Assembly (NCBI GenBank): GCA_009993605.1
Contig: JAACTB010000007.1
Coordinates: forward strand, 124,001-188,000
Direction of reading: 5' to 3'
Source of the DNA: Erythrobacter sp.
GTDB taxonomy: Bacteria > Pseudomonadota > Alphaproteobacteria > Sphingomonadales > Sphingomonadaceae
DNA length: 64,000 nt
Shown piece after piece: positions 8,590 to 18,638 of the stretch (positions are counted from its first letter, which is position 1; every line of letters begins with the position of its first letter). A model generated the notes under the pieces. The model ran no database searches, was not told where the DNA came from, and was given only the letters and a program-made list of their open reading frames with translations. The position numbers and the translations under genes were made by a program.

Positions 8590-9658
8590 CGACCGCGCTG
8601 GCGGCGCCCGATCCGGCGGTGCTGATCGCCGGGCTGGTCTTCGCGGTCCTCGTGGTCGATCCCGATCATCGCCTCGCTCAGGCCAATCCGGTGGCCGAGG
8701 AACTGTTCGGACAGAGTGAAGCGCGGATGCAGGGCAAGCCCGTCTCGACGATCGCGATCTTCAAGGAGCCGCGCATCGCCGCGCTGCTGAGCGACCCCGA
8801 AGCGCAATTCGTGGCGCGCGACCTCGTCTTGGGAGTCGAAGCGGGGCACAGGCGCGTCAATCTCACCTGCTCGCCCGTTCCCTCGCATCCCGGCTGGCGC
8901 GTGCTGACCTTTTCCGAGATCGGCCAGGGCGAGCGAGACGACGATGGGGACGAGCGCGTCGAACTGCGCGCTCCCGCCGTGCTGGCACATGAAATCAAGA
9001 ATCCCCTCTCCGCGATCCGGGGCGCCAGCCAATTGCTCGAACGCCGCGCGAACGATCGCGATCGCCCGCTAGCCAAACTGATTGCGGGCGAGGTGGATCG
9101 AATCGCGGAACTCGTCGACCGGATGCAGCAGCTCGGCAGCCGCCCTGCAACGCCCTCGAAAGAGCCCTGCAATCTCCATCAGGCGATCCGCAACGCCATT
9201 TCGACGGTTTGGACCGGGCGCGACGGCGCGGTTTCGATCGAGGAGGCGTTCGATCCCTCGCTACCCCCGGTCGCGGCGGATGCGGCGACATTGGAGCAAG
9301 TGCTGATCAATCTCGTCGCGAATGCCTGCGATGCGGCGTGCGATGCCGAAAGCCCGCGCGTGACCGTGCGGACGCGGTTCGCCAGCGGGCTGGTGTTCAA
9401 CGCCATCCGGTTCGGCAAGAGCACGCGGCTACCGATCGAGATCATCGTCAGCGACAATGGCGCCGGCGTCGATCCCGCGCTGCGCGATCATATTTTCGAA
9501 CCCTTCGTGACGGGCAAGAGCGGAGGGCAGGGCCTCGGCCTCGCGCTGGTGCGCAAGCTGGTCCGCGATCTCGGCGGGCGGGTCTCGCATGAACGGGACG
9601 AGCGCGCCGGCCTCACACGTTTCCGCATCAACCTGCCGGTCGCCGAAGTAGCGGGCGC

Positions 9659-9662
<4 letters not shown>
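8586..9662 (+). CDS. ntrB: Nitrogen regulation sensor histidine kinase NtrB (GlnL)
   Basis: The 358-residue cytoplasmic kinase starts at the ATG that overlaps the dusB stop; a longer open frame from 8460 lies within dusB. A PAS domain (about residues 12-110) precedes the phospho-acceptor H135 in [15 protein letters not shown], then the ATPase N box ([16 protein letters not shown]) and glycine-rich box ([16 protein letters not shown]). There is no transmembrane segment. In the classical pathway NtrB is controlled by PII according to glutamine status and phosphorylates NtrC, encoded immediately downstream with a 4-nt overlap. Confidence 0.95.
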
Positions 9663-11071
<1,409 letters not shown>

Positions 11072-11099
11072 CGGGCGGTTCGGCGAATTTGGGCTTGCA

Positions 11100-11136
11100 T
11101 ATAAACCACACCATCGTTGTAACTGCGCAACGATGG
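11100..11136 (+). promoter_or_regulatory. Possible ntrY promoter -10 element and start-codon-sequestering hairpin
   Basis: In the 61-nt gap after ntrC there is a TATAAA at 11100-11105 without a convincing -35. Directly after it a perfect 9-bp inverted repeat, CCATCGTTG (11111-11119) and CAACGATGG (11128-11136), encloses an 8-nt loop. The ntrY ATG (11133-11135) lies inside the 3' arm, so a folded transcript would mask the start codon. The repeat is seen directly; promoter and control function are inference. Confidence 0.4.
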
Positions 11137-13421
11137 CGAGCCAGGCCTATTCTTCTTCGCGTTCTCCGCCACGCTGGCTGCGCCGGTTCGTGGTCGCGGC
11201 CCGGCGTTCGAACGTCTTTCTGCTGCTCGAAATATTCTTCGCGGCCGCCTTTCTCGCCGTGGTCGCCAGCACCTGGCTGACATTTGCGGACGCGCCGCCC
11301 GGCGGCCAGTCATTGCCGCCGAGCCAGGTCGCCGGCCTGCTGATTGGTGGCCTCGTTCCGGCGATGGCGCTGCTGGTCCTCCTCGGACGCAGGCTCGCGA
11401 TCAAGCGAGCCGCGGGTAGCACTGCGCGCCTCCACGTCCGGCTCGTCTTCCTCTTCTCGCTGATCGCCGCGGTTCCGACCCTGCTGGTCGCGGGCTTCGC
11501 GGCTTTTCTCTTTCAGTCGGGCGTGGACTTCTGGTTCTCCGACAATTCGCGTGGCCTGATGGAGAACACGCGGCAGCTCGCCGAGAGCTTCTACGAGGAA
11601 AATCAGGTCGATGTCGGTAACGAGACCGTGGCGATGGCGGGCGACATGCGCTTTTATCTCGAACGCGGATCGCTCGTGGACGAGGCTTTTCCGAATTTCT
11701 ATCGCTATCAGGCCGAACCGCGCGACATCAGCGAAAGCGCGATCCTTCAGGCCATGCCGGATGGGACCGTGCGCACCGCGTTCCTCTACGGGGTCAATGA
11801 AGGCACCGAACCCGCTTCCTTCGCCGAGCGCTTCCTCGCCCCGGTCCGCAGCGGAGAGCCGGTTGCGATCGCTGGGAGCGAGGGCCGGATCGAAGCCCTC
11901 GCGCCGATCGACCGGGAAAGCGGCATCTATCTCTACAATTCGCGCACCGCACAGGCGGATTCGTTCCGCAGCTGGCAGGCCGCAACCAACATCTCGACCG
12001 CCTACGACGCACTGACCCTGCGCGCCCGCGCGCTGCAATTGCGCTTCAATCTTGCGTTGTTTTTCGTCAGCCTCGGCCTGGTCGGTCTCGCCGTGTGGTT
12101 CGCCTTGCGCTTTGCCGATCGTCAGGTCGAACCGCTGACCAGCCTCGTCGCCGCCGCGCGCGAAGTCGGCGGCGGCAATTTCGCCATGCGGGTCGACGGG
12201 CGCACCGGCGCGGACGAGATCGGCCTGCTCAACCGCGCCTTCAACCGCATGACCGCCCAACTCGAGAAGCAGACCGATGCGCTCGTCACCGCCAATCGCC
12301 AGCTCGACGAGCGGCGCGATTTCATCGAGGCGGTGATCGAATCGGTCAGCGCCGGAGTCATGTCGATCGATGCGAAGGGCCGCATTCTCCTGATGAATGG
12401 GCCGGCGGAGCGCTTGCTGCTTGGTCACCAGGGCGCCGATAGGGCCGGGCCACAGGGAGAAGGGGAGCGGACCGTTCACGGCCTCGTCCCGCAGATCGCG
12501 GCCATGGTCGCGGCCGGGCTGGAGCAGGGCATTGTCGGCTACACCAAAGGAAGCGACCTCCTGACGCTGGCGGTCAAAATCGCGCGCGAACGCGATGGGC
12601 ATGTCATCACCTTCGAGGATATCACGCGCCAGCTGCTCGACCAGCGGCAGGCCGCCTGGTCCGACGTGGCGCGCCGGATCGCGCATGAGATCAAGAACCC
12701 GCTCACTCCGATACAGCTCGCGACCGAGAGGCTGAAACGCCGCTATCGCCGCCAGATCCTCGAAGATGGCGAACTGTTCGACGAGCTGACCGACACGATC
12801 AAACGCCAGGTTGGTGATCTCAGGACCATGGTCGATGAATTTTCCAGCTTCGCGCGGCTTCCCAAGCCGGTCTTCCGCCTGGAAGACGCACTCGACCTGA
12901 CACGCCAGTCGCTCTTCCTTCAGGAGGTCGGCCATTCGGAGATCGACTACCACCTGACCGGCGACATCGATGGGCCGATCCGTATCCAGTGCGATCGTCA
13001 CCAGTTCGGACAGGCGCTGACCAACGTGCTCAAGAACGCGGCGGAAGCAGTCGAGGCCGAAGCGGCGCGCGAGGTCGGACCGGACTATCGCGGGCGGATC
13101 GAAGTTACGCTTGAGACAGCTGAGGACAGCATTTCCATCGCGATCGCGGATAACGGGGTGGGCCTTCCCAAAGATCGCGAACGCATCGTCGAGCCTTACG
13201 TGACAACGCGCGAGCGCGGCACGGGGCTTGGCCTCGCCATCGTGAACAAGATCGTCGAGGAACACGGCGGCGATATGCAGTTCGCCGTCCGCCCGGAAGG
13301 CGGCACGCGGGTCACCCTTCGCTTCGCGCGCGACCCGGGCCACCCCGGCGATCAGGCAGGCGAGACCGCACGCAGCGCGGATGCGCAAGACGACGCGCAA
13401 GACATGAAAGATACGAGGTAG
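11133..13421 (+). CDS. ntrY: Membrane sensor histidine kinase NtrY
   Basis: The start at 11133 (MASQAYSSSRS) gives 762 residues; the frame upstream runs into ntrC and is not coding. The N-terminal region has several hydrophobic segments (for example LLLEIFFAAAFLAVVAS and LVFLFSLIAAVPTLLVAGFAAFLF), then a periplasmic part, another membrane segment (LALFFVSLGLVGLAVWFAL), HAMP, PAS and the kinase core with phospho-acceptor His in [20 protein letters not shown]. The ATPase glycine box is ERGTGLGLAIVNKI. NtrY pairs with NtrX; reported roles of NtrYX include nitrogen metabolism, envelope and redox responses, so its signal here is open. Confidence 0.95.
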   Translation: MASQAYSSSRSPPRWLRRFVVAARRSNVFLLLEIFFAAAFLAVVASTWLTFADAPPGGQSLPPSQVAGLLIGGLVPAMALLVLLGRRLAIKRAAGSTARLHVRLVFLFSLIAAVPTLLVAGFAAFLFQSGVDFWFSDNSRGLMENTRQLAESFYEENQVDVGNETVAMAGDMRFYLERGSLVDEAFPNFYRYQAEPRDISESAILQAMPDGTVRTAFLYGVNEGTEPASFAERFLAPVRSGEPVAIAGSEGRIEALAPIDRESGIYLYNSRTAQADSFRSWQAATNISTAYDALTLRARALQLRFNLALFFVSLGLVGLAVWFALRFADRQVEPLTSLVAAAREVGGGNFAMRVDGRTGADEIGLLNRAFNRMTAQLEKQTDALVTANRQLDERRDFIEAVIESVSAGVMSIDAKGRILLMNGPAERLLLGHQGADRAGPQGEGERTVHGLVPQIAAMVAAGLEQGIVGYTKGSDLLTLAVKIARERDGHVITFEDITRQLLDQRQAAWSDVARRIAHEIKNPLTPIQLATERLKRRYRRQILEDGELFDELTDTIKRQVGDLRTMVDEFSSFARLPKPVFRLEDALDLTRQSLFLQEVGHSEIDYHLTGDIDGPIRIQCDRHQFGQALTNVLKNAAEAVEAEAAREVGPDYRGRIEVTLETAEDSISIAIADNGVGLPKDRERIVEPYVTTRERGTGLGLAIVNKIVEEHGGDMQFAVRPEGGTRVTLRFARDPGHPGDQAGETARSADAQDDAQDMKDTR

Positions 13422-13427
13422 ATTACC

Positions 13428-14798
13428 ATGGCACTGGACATCCTGATCGTCGACGACGAGCGCGATATTCGCGAGCTAGTCTCCGGCGTCCTCAGCGACG
13501 AGGGCTATGACTGCCGCACGGCGGGGGACAGCACCTCCGCGCTGGAGGCGATCGATACCAAGCGGCCAAGCCTCGTCCTGCTCGACGTATGGCTTCACGG
13601 CAGCCCCATGGACGGGCTCGAAGTGCTCGACGCGATCAAGGTGCGCGAGCCGGACCTGCCGGTCATCATCTTCTCGGGCCATGGGAATATCGACACGGCG
13701 GTGTCGGCCGTCAGCCGCGGGGCGATGGATTTCCTCGAAAAGCCTTTCGAGGCCGAACGCCTGCTCCATCTCGTCGAGCGCGCGACCGAAACCGAGCGAT
13801 TGCGGCGCGAGAATACGCGGTTGAAAAGCCATCTGGTCGGCGGCGAGGAGTTCAACGGGAACAGCAACGCGATCACGCAGGTGCGCGCCACGTTGAAGCG
13901 CGTGGCCAATACCGGCAGCCGCGTGCTGATCTACGGGCCGGCGGGGGCTGGCAAGGAAGTCGCGGCGCGGCTGCTGCATTCCTGGAGCCCGCGCGAGAAC
14001 CACGCCTTCGTCATCGTCAATTCCGCGCGGATCACGCCCGAACGGTTCGAGCACGAATTGTTCGGCGAGGAACAGGACGGCAAGCTTGTGCGCCCGGGCC
14101 TCCTCGAACTTGCCGATGGCGGCACGCTCTATCTCGACGAGGTCGCGGACATGCCGCTTTCGACGCAGGCGCGGATTCTGCGCGTCCTGACCGAACAGAG
14201 CTTCGTGAGAGTAGGCGGCTCACGCCAGATCGGCGTGGATGTACGTGTCGTCTCCTCGACCGCCCGCGACCTTCAGAAGGAGATGGAGGAAAAGCGGTTC
14301 CGCGAGGACCTGTTCTACCGTCTCAATGTCGTGCCGGTCACCGTCCCCTCGCTATCCGAGCGGCGCGACGATATCCCCGCGCTGGCGGCGCATTTCTTCG
14401 CGCGTTATGCCGCCGAGCAGGGTCTTCCGCCGCCCACCATCAGCGACGAGGCCATGGCCGCGCTCCAGGCCTATGACTGGCCGGGCAATGTCCGCCAGTT
14501 GCGCAACGTCGTCGAACGCACGGTCATCCTGACCCCGCGCGAGGAGTTCGACACGGTCGAGCCGGGAATGCTCGCGGGCGAGGTTACCGGCGGTAAGCTG
14601 GGCGGGGGAGGGGCGCTCACCGCGATGATGGGCGCACCCTTGCGAGAGGCGCGCGAAAGCTTCGAACGCGAATATCTCTCGGTCCAGATCCGGCGTTTTT
14701 CCGGCAATATCTCGAAAACGGCGACCTTCATCGGGATGGAACGGTCCGCTCTTCATCGCAAACTGAAACTGCTGGGAATGACCGATCGGCGGGATTAA
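13428..14798 (+). CDS. ntrX: NtrX response regulator (AAA+ regulator without GAFTGA loop)
   Basis: The 456-residue protein begins with a receiver domain (IVDDERDIREL, phosphorylation site D53 in LLDVWLHGSPMDGLEVL), followed by an AAA+ domain with Walker A IYGPAGAGKE and Walker B GTLYLDEVADMP, and a Fis-like C-terminal HTH (NISKTATFIGMERSALHRKL). Where NtrC-type activators carry ERGAFTGA, this protein reads FGEEQDGKLVRPG, so the sigma-54 contact loop is missing. That argues it works as a repressor or sigma-70-type regulator, as proposed for other alphaproteobacterial NtrX proteins. It follows ntrY by 6 nt. Confidence 0.95.
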   Translation: MALDILIVDDERDIRELVSGVLSDEGYDCRTAGDSTSALEAIDTKRPSLVLLDVWLHGSPMDGLEVLDAIKVREPDLPVIIFSGHGNIDTAVSAVSRGAMDFLEKPFEAERLLHLVERATETERLRRENTRLKSHLVGGEEFNGNSNAITQVRATLKRVANTGSRVLIYGPAGAGKEVAARLLHSWSPRENHAFVIVNSARITPERFEHELFGEEQDGKLVRPGLLELADGGTLYLDEVADMPLSTQARILRVLTEQSFVRVGGSRQIGVDVRVVSSTARDLQKEMEEKRFREDLFYRLNVVPVTVPSLSERRDDIPALAAHFFARYAAEQGLPPPTISDEAMAALQAYDWPGNVRQLRNVVERTVILTPREEFDTVEPGMLAGEVTGGKLGGGGALTAMMGAPLREARESFEREYLSVQIRRFSGNISKTATFIGMERSALHRKLKLLGMTDRRD

Positions 14799-14952
14799 GC
14801 GGAACGCGATGCCCTTACGACCATTTGCGTAAGGTGGGGCAAAGCCACATCCCAAAGCACGAGTTACCGAATCTGACTGCGTTATCATGCGGCGGAAGGT
14901 TCAGATTGCGTCCCGAGACTGACGGGTCGCCAAGGATACAGGAGGCAGATCA

Positions 14953-15537
14953 ATGTCCGAACGCACTCTCAGCGCCCGTCCGCGCCCTCCCAAACCCGAG
15001 CCGGAAGAGTCCGCTAAGCCCGAAACGAAAGGCAAAGCGGGGAAGGGCGGCACGAAAAACGGGCGACCGCAGAACCTACAGGATGCTTTCCTCAATCTTC
15101 TCCGCCGCGACAAGACGCCGGTGACCATGTTCCTGGTCAAAGGCGTGAAGCTGCAGGGCATCATCACCTGGTTCGACAATTTCTCGATCCTGCTTCGGCG
15201 CGATGGGCAATCGCAACTCGTCTACAAGCACGCGATTTCCACCATCATGCCTGGATCGCCCGTCGATGCCGCGCAATTCGCCAGTCAGGGCTCGGGCGCA
15301 AAGCAGCGGCTGTTGCAGGACGTATTCCTCAGCCGGGTTAGCGAGGCCGAGGTGCAGGTGACGATGTTCCTCGTCAACGGCGTGATGCTCCAGGGCGCGA
15401 TTGCCGCCTACGACCTGTTCTGCATGTTGCTGGAACGCGAAGGCTACGTCCAGCTCGCCTACAAGCACGCCGTTTCCACGATTCAGCCAGCCACCGCGGT
15501 CGATCTGACCGAGGACGATGAGGACGACGACCTCTGA
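14953..15537 (+). CDS. hfq: Hfq RNA chaperone with two tandem Sm domains
   Basis: The 194-residue protein is about twice the usual Hfq size because it holds two Hfq units: residues about 38-100 and 117-180, each ending in the Sm2 signature (YKHAIS at 91-96, YKHAVS at 170-175). Unit 1 keeps the QDAFLN proximal motif and an arginine-rich rim (RRDK, 51-54). Unit 2 keeps QDVFL but has lost the rim arginines (RVSEAE). The N-terminal 35 residues are Pro/Lys-rich and the C-terminus is acidic (EDDEDDDL). Hfq anneals small RNAs to mRNAs; three tandem chains would make a pseudo-hexamer. A strong AGGAGG (14940-14945) precedes the ATG; the 154-nt upstream gap leaves room for a promoter. Confidence 0.96.
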   Translation: MSERTLSARPRPPKPEPEESAKPETKGKAGKGGTKNGRPQNLQDAFLNLLRRDKTPVTMFLVKGVKLQGIITWFDNFSILLRRDGQSQLVYKHAISTIMPGSPVDAAQFASQGSGAKQRLLQDVFLSRVSEAEVQVTMFLVNGVMLQGAIAAYDLFCMLLEREGYVQLAYKHAVSTIQPATAVDLTEDDEDDDL

Positions 15538-15554
15538 GCTTCGATGATGATCTG

Positions 15555-16904
15555 ATGGGCGAGGTGTCGCGCGGCGCGCGCGCGCTGGTTATCGTGCCCG
15601 ATATCCGCGGCCAGTCTCGGGACCTCGATGCAGAGGCGCGATTGGAGGAAGCGAAGGGGTTGGCGCTCGCGATCGGCATCGTCGTCGCAGAGGGGATCGT
15701 GCTGCCCGTACGCGACGTGAAGCCGAACACCCTGTTCGGATCCGGCCAGGTCGAGAATATCGCCACCACCTGCAAGCTGGAAGACATCGAGCTGCTGGTC
15801 GTCGATGGCTCGCTCAGCCCAATCCAGCAGCGCAATCTCGAAGACAAGCTCAAGCGGAAGGTGATCGACCGCACCGGGCTTATTCTCGAAATCTTTGGCG
15901 AGAGAGCGGCCACGGCGGAAGGGCGCTTGCAGGTCGAACTGGCCCATCTCGATTACCAGCAAAGCCGTCTCGTGCGCAGCTGGACCCACTTGGAGCGCCA
16001 GCGCGGCGGCTTCGGCTTCCTCGGCGGGCCGGGCGAGACGCAGATCGAGGCCGACCGGCGCATGATCCGCACGCGCATGGCGCGCTTGCGCAAGGAGCTG
16101 GAGCAGGTCCGCAAGACCCGCACCCTGCACCGCGAGAGGCGAGGGCGGGCTCCCTGGCCGGTGGTGGCGCTGGTGGGGTATACGAACGCCGGAAAATCCA
16201 CACTTTTTAATCGCATGACCGGCGCGCAGGTTATGGCCGAGGACCTGCTGTTCGCGACGCTCGATCCGACCATGCGCGCAGTCGCGCTGCCGGGGGTCGA
16301 GAAAGCGATCCTGTCCGATACGGTGGGCTTCATCTCCGATCTGCCGACCCAATTGGTCGCGGCATTTCGCGCCACATTGGAGGAAGTCACCGCCGCCGAC
16401 GTCATCGTCCATGTGCGCGACATGGCCAACCCCGATGCTGGGGCGCAGAAGCGCGAGGTCCTGGAGATTCTGGCCGATCTCGGCGTAATGGACGAGGACG
16501 GGGTCAGCACGATCCCGATCGTCGAGGCGTGGAACAAGTGGGACGCGCTTTCGGACGAGAGGCGCGCCGAGATTGAACCGCTCGCCATCGAGGACGAGGA
16601 TGTCATGGCGATCTCCGCCATGACGGGCGAAGGCGTCGACGCGCTGACTGAGCGGTTGGGGCGTTTGCTGACGAGCGGGGCGCGGCGCTATGCGATCACG
16701 CTATCAGCTGCGGACGGATCGCGGATCGCCTGGCTACACGCGCATGGCGAGGTGTTCGAAGACAGTCCGGCGGAAACCGACGAGGCTCTTTTGCAGACCG
16801 GGCCATGGCGCACGATCGAAGTGCGCCTAACCGATAAGGAGCTTGGCCGGTTCGAAGCGTTGGATGGGGAAGCGGACGCGGAACCGCTTATTCGTCGCGC
16901 TTGA
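15555..16904 (+). CDS. hflX: Ribosome-associated GTPase HflX
   Basis: The 449-residue GTPase has the N-terminal HflX domain (RGARALVIVPDIRGQ...), a coiled-coil linker (TRMARLRKELEQVRKTR) and a G domain with G1 GYTNAGKSTLFN, G3 DTVGFISDLP and G4 NKWD. HflX splits stalled or stress-arrested 70S ribosomes. It follows hfq by 17 nt, the order found in many Proteobacteria. There is no clear ribosome-binding site before the ATG at 15555, so a non-ATG start slightly upstream, overlapping hfq, cannot be ruled out. Its 3' end overlaps convergent mazG by 17 nt. Confidence 0.95.
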   Translation: MGEVSRGARALVIVPDIRGQSRDLDAEARLEEAKGLALAIGIVVAEGIVLPVRDVKPNTLFGSGQVENIATTCKLEDIELLVVDGSLSPIQQRNLEDKLKRKVIDRTGLILEIFGERAATAEGRLQVELAHLDYQQSRLVRSWTHLERQRGGFGFLGGPGETQIEADRRMIRTRMARLRKELEQVRKTRTLHRERRGRAPWPVVALVGYTNAGKSTLFNRMTGAQVMAEDLLFATLDPTMRAVALPGVEKAILSDTVGFISDLPTQLVAAFRATLEEVTAADVIVHVRDMANPDAGAQKREVLEILADLGVMDEDGVSTIPIVEAWNKWDALSDERRAEIEPLAIEDEDVMAISAMTGEGVDALTERLGRLLTSGARRYAITLSAADGSRIAWLHAHGEVFEDSPAETDEALLQTGPWRTIEVRLTDKELGRFEALDGEADAEPLIRRA

Positions 16905-17649
16905 CGGCCTGCCAGAGCGCCTCCTGCTCGTCGAGCGAGAGGGCGGCGAACTCACCTGAGACCTTGTCCTCCATGGCCCGATAGCGTCGTTCGAATTTGG
17001 CATTAGCCGCGCGCAACGCGCTTTCCGCGTCGACGCCGTGGGCGCGAACGAAATTCACCGTGGCAAACAGCAAGTCACCGGTCTCTTCCTCCAAGGTTTC
17101 CGGAGAAGCGGCTTTAAGCTCTTCGATTTCCTCGATGATCTTCGCTTCGGGCCCTTCGGTGTCCGGCCAGTCGAACCCGTCGCGCGCGGCGCGTTTCTGA
17201 AGCTTGTGCGCGCGCATCAGGGCAGGCAGCGCCAGGGCCACTCCGTCCATTGCGCTGGTGCTCCCTCGCGCTTTTCTTTCGCCAGCCTTGAGGGCTTCCC
17301 AGCGCGTCTCACCCATCGTGCCGGTTTCGTCGTCGAAGATATGCGGATGGCGGGCCTCCATCTTGTCGGAGATGGAGCGTGCGACGTCCTCGAATGCGAA
17401 CAATCCGGCTTCCTCCGCCATCCGGGCATGGAACACGACCTGAAGCAGGAGATCGCCGAGTTCGTCCCGCAAATCCGCCATATCCGCACGCGCAATCGCG
17501 TCAGCGACCTCATAGGCTTCTTCCAGCGTGTAAGGCGCTATCGAAGCAAAATCCTGAGCCAGATCCCATTCGCAACCGCGCTCTGGATCGCGCAAGCGCG
17601 CCATGATCGCGAGCAGGCGGGCAAGTTGAGGGTTTTGAGCGTCTCTCAT
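16888..17649 (-). CDS. mazG: MazG nucleoside triphosphate pyrophosphohydrolase
   Basis: The 253-residue enzyme hydrolyses NTPs and dNTPs to monophosphates, cleaning the nucleotide pool. The first MazG domain shows the start LLAIMARLRDPERGCEWDLAQ and the metal-binding helix motif EEAYEVADAI followed by LRDELGDLLLQVVFHA. The second repeat is seen in AKIIEEIEELKAA with EEETGDLLFATVNFVRAHG. It is 57 nt downstream of a small membrane protein gene, across an AT-rich palindrome. Its end overlaps hflX by 17 nt on the opposite strand. Confidence 0.95.
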   Translation of the reverse strand: MRDAQNPQLARLLAIMARLRDPERGCEWDLAQDFASIAPYTLEEAYEVADAIARADMADLRDELGDLLLQVVFHARMAEEAGLFAFEDVARSISDKMEARHPHIFDDETGTMGETRWEALKAGERKARGSTSAMDGVALALPALMRAHKLQKRAARDGFDWPDTEGPEAKIIEEIEELKAASPETLEEETGDLLFATVNFVRAHGVDAESALRAANAKFERRYRAMEDKVSGEFAALSLDEQEALWQAVKRDE

Positions 17650-17667
17650 GTCGAGTACGTTAGATTG

Positions 17668-17681
17668 ATAATAAATATTAT
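17668..17681. repeat. AT-rich palindrome upstream of mazG
   Basis: ATAATA-AA-TATTAT is a perfect inverted repeat inside about 30 nt of almost pure AT in an otherwise GC-rich region, 19 nt upstream of the mazG start. It may be part of a mazG promoter or an operator; no convincing -35/-10 pair at 17-nt spacing was found. Confidence 0.35.
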
Positions 17682-17706
17682 GTTAAACGAGAGGCGACAT
17701 TGATCG

Positions 17707-17874
17707 TCACGAGACGGCATCCACGAAGAGTACGACAATCCCGAAGATCGCCACCCACATCCCTGCCATGATGAGCGTTCGCCTCAGGTCGAGCCGATGG
17801 GTTCGCAACGCACCAAGCGCCAGGATCAGAAAGCCGATCAGCGAGATGACCGAGACGATCTGATATTCGTTCAC
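17707..17874 (-). CDS. Small single- or double-pass membrane protein, unknown function
   Basis: A 55-residue frame begins at a GTG whose bases overlap the upstream gene's stop (GTGA at 17871-17874), the same coupling seen through this operon. It encodes two hydrophobic stretches, VSVISLIGFLILALGAL and MAGMWVAIFGIVVLFVDAV, separated by a basic turn (RTHRLDLRR), so two membrane passes with the loop inside are likely. I do not recognise a family. The context (after an MBL hydrolase gene, before mazG) gives no clear role. Support comes from the overlapping start, the membrane pattern and the lack of other coding use of the gap. Confidence 0.65.
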   Translation of the reverse strand: MNEYQIVSVISLIGFLILALGALRTHRLDLRRTLIMAGMWVAIFGIVVLFVDAVS

Positions 17875-18638
17875 AGCATTACCTCGAGACCATCGAACCC
17901 GACCATGACGTTCTTCGGAACTTCCTTGGACAACGTCCTGTAATCCATGCTCTTGTCGAGATGCGTCAGGACGAGTTTTTTTGCACGGCAGCGTTTCATA
18001 AGATCGATCGCCATGCCAATCGTCGCATGGGACGGATGCGGGTCACGGCGCAGGCAGTCGCTGATGATGAGATCCGCTCCATCGAAACAGGCGACCATAT
18101 CATCGGTGAGTTCGCTGTAATCGGTCGCGTAGACGAGGCTCGCTCCGTCCGCTTCGAACCGGTATCCGGTGCTCGTGGTCGGCCCGTGCGGCATTTCGAC
18201 TGCGGCGAGCCCGAAGCCCGCGATCATGCGGACGTTCTCGACCGGCTTGATGTCGATCAGCGTCGGGTAGCCGTGCTGACCCTCGAAGATGTAGTCGAAG
18301 CGCCGTTTCAGGTTCGCCATCACCGGCGCGCGGGCCAGACCCGGTAGCGCGTTGCTCCGCGAATATCGCATGACCCGCAGATCGTCGATGCCGTGGCAGT
18401 GATCAGCATGATCGTGCGTCCACAACACGGCGTCCACGCGGTCGATCCGGTTTGCCAGCAACTGGTTTCTCAAATCGGGCGAAGTATCGACCAGAACCCT
18501 CTGTCCGGCATCGTTTTCCACGATGATCGACACGCGGCTGCGGCGGTTTTTCGGTTCTGCGGGATCGCAAGCCCCCCAATCCTCGCCGATCCGCGGAACG
18601 CCGGTCGAGGTGCCCGAGCCGAGCATCAGGAATTTCAC
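17871..18638 (-). CDS. MBL-fold metallo-hydrolase, PhnP-like
   Basis: The 255-residue protein is a metallo-beta-lactamase-fold hydrolase: it opens with LMLGSGTSTGVPRIG, carries the metal motif THDHADHCHGIDDLR, a later His (MPHGPTTSTGYRF) and Asp/His ligands (YATDYSELTDDM, LTHLDKSMDY). The closest named relatives are PhnP-type phosphodiesterases and tRNase Z-like enzymes; in this conserved position after tatD it is normally annotated only as MBL-fold hydrolase, so the substrate is unknown. It overlaps tatD by 4 nt and the small membrane gene by 3 nt. Confidence 0.9.
   Translation of the reverse strand: MKFLMLGSGTSTGVPRIGEDWGACDPAEPKNRRSRVSIIVENDAGQRVLVDTSPDLRNQLLANRIDRVDAVLWTHDHADHCHGIDDLRVMRYSRSNALPGLARAPVMANLKRRFDYIFEGQHGYPTLIDIKPVENVRMIAGFGLAAVEMPHGPTTSTGYRFEADGASLVYATDYSELTDDMVACFDGADLIISDCLRRDPHPSHATIGMAIDLMKRCRAKKLVLTHLDKSMDYRTLSKEVPKNVMVGFDGLEVML

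Noticed and set aside
14813-14834. Terminator after ntrX (CCTTACG/CGTAAGG hairpin)
   Set aside because: The 7-bp stem has no T-tract, so termination cannot be supported.
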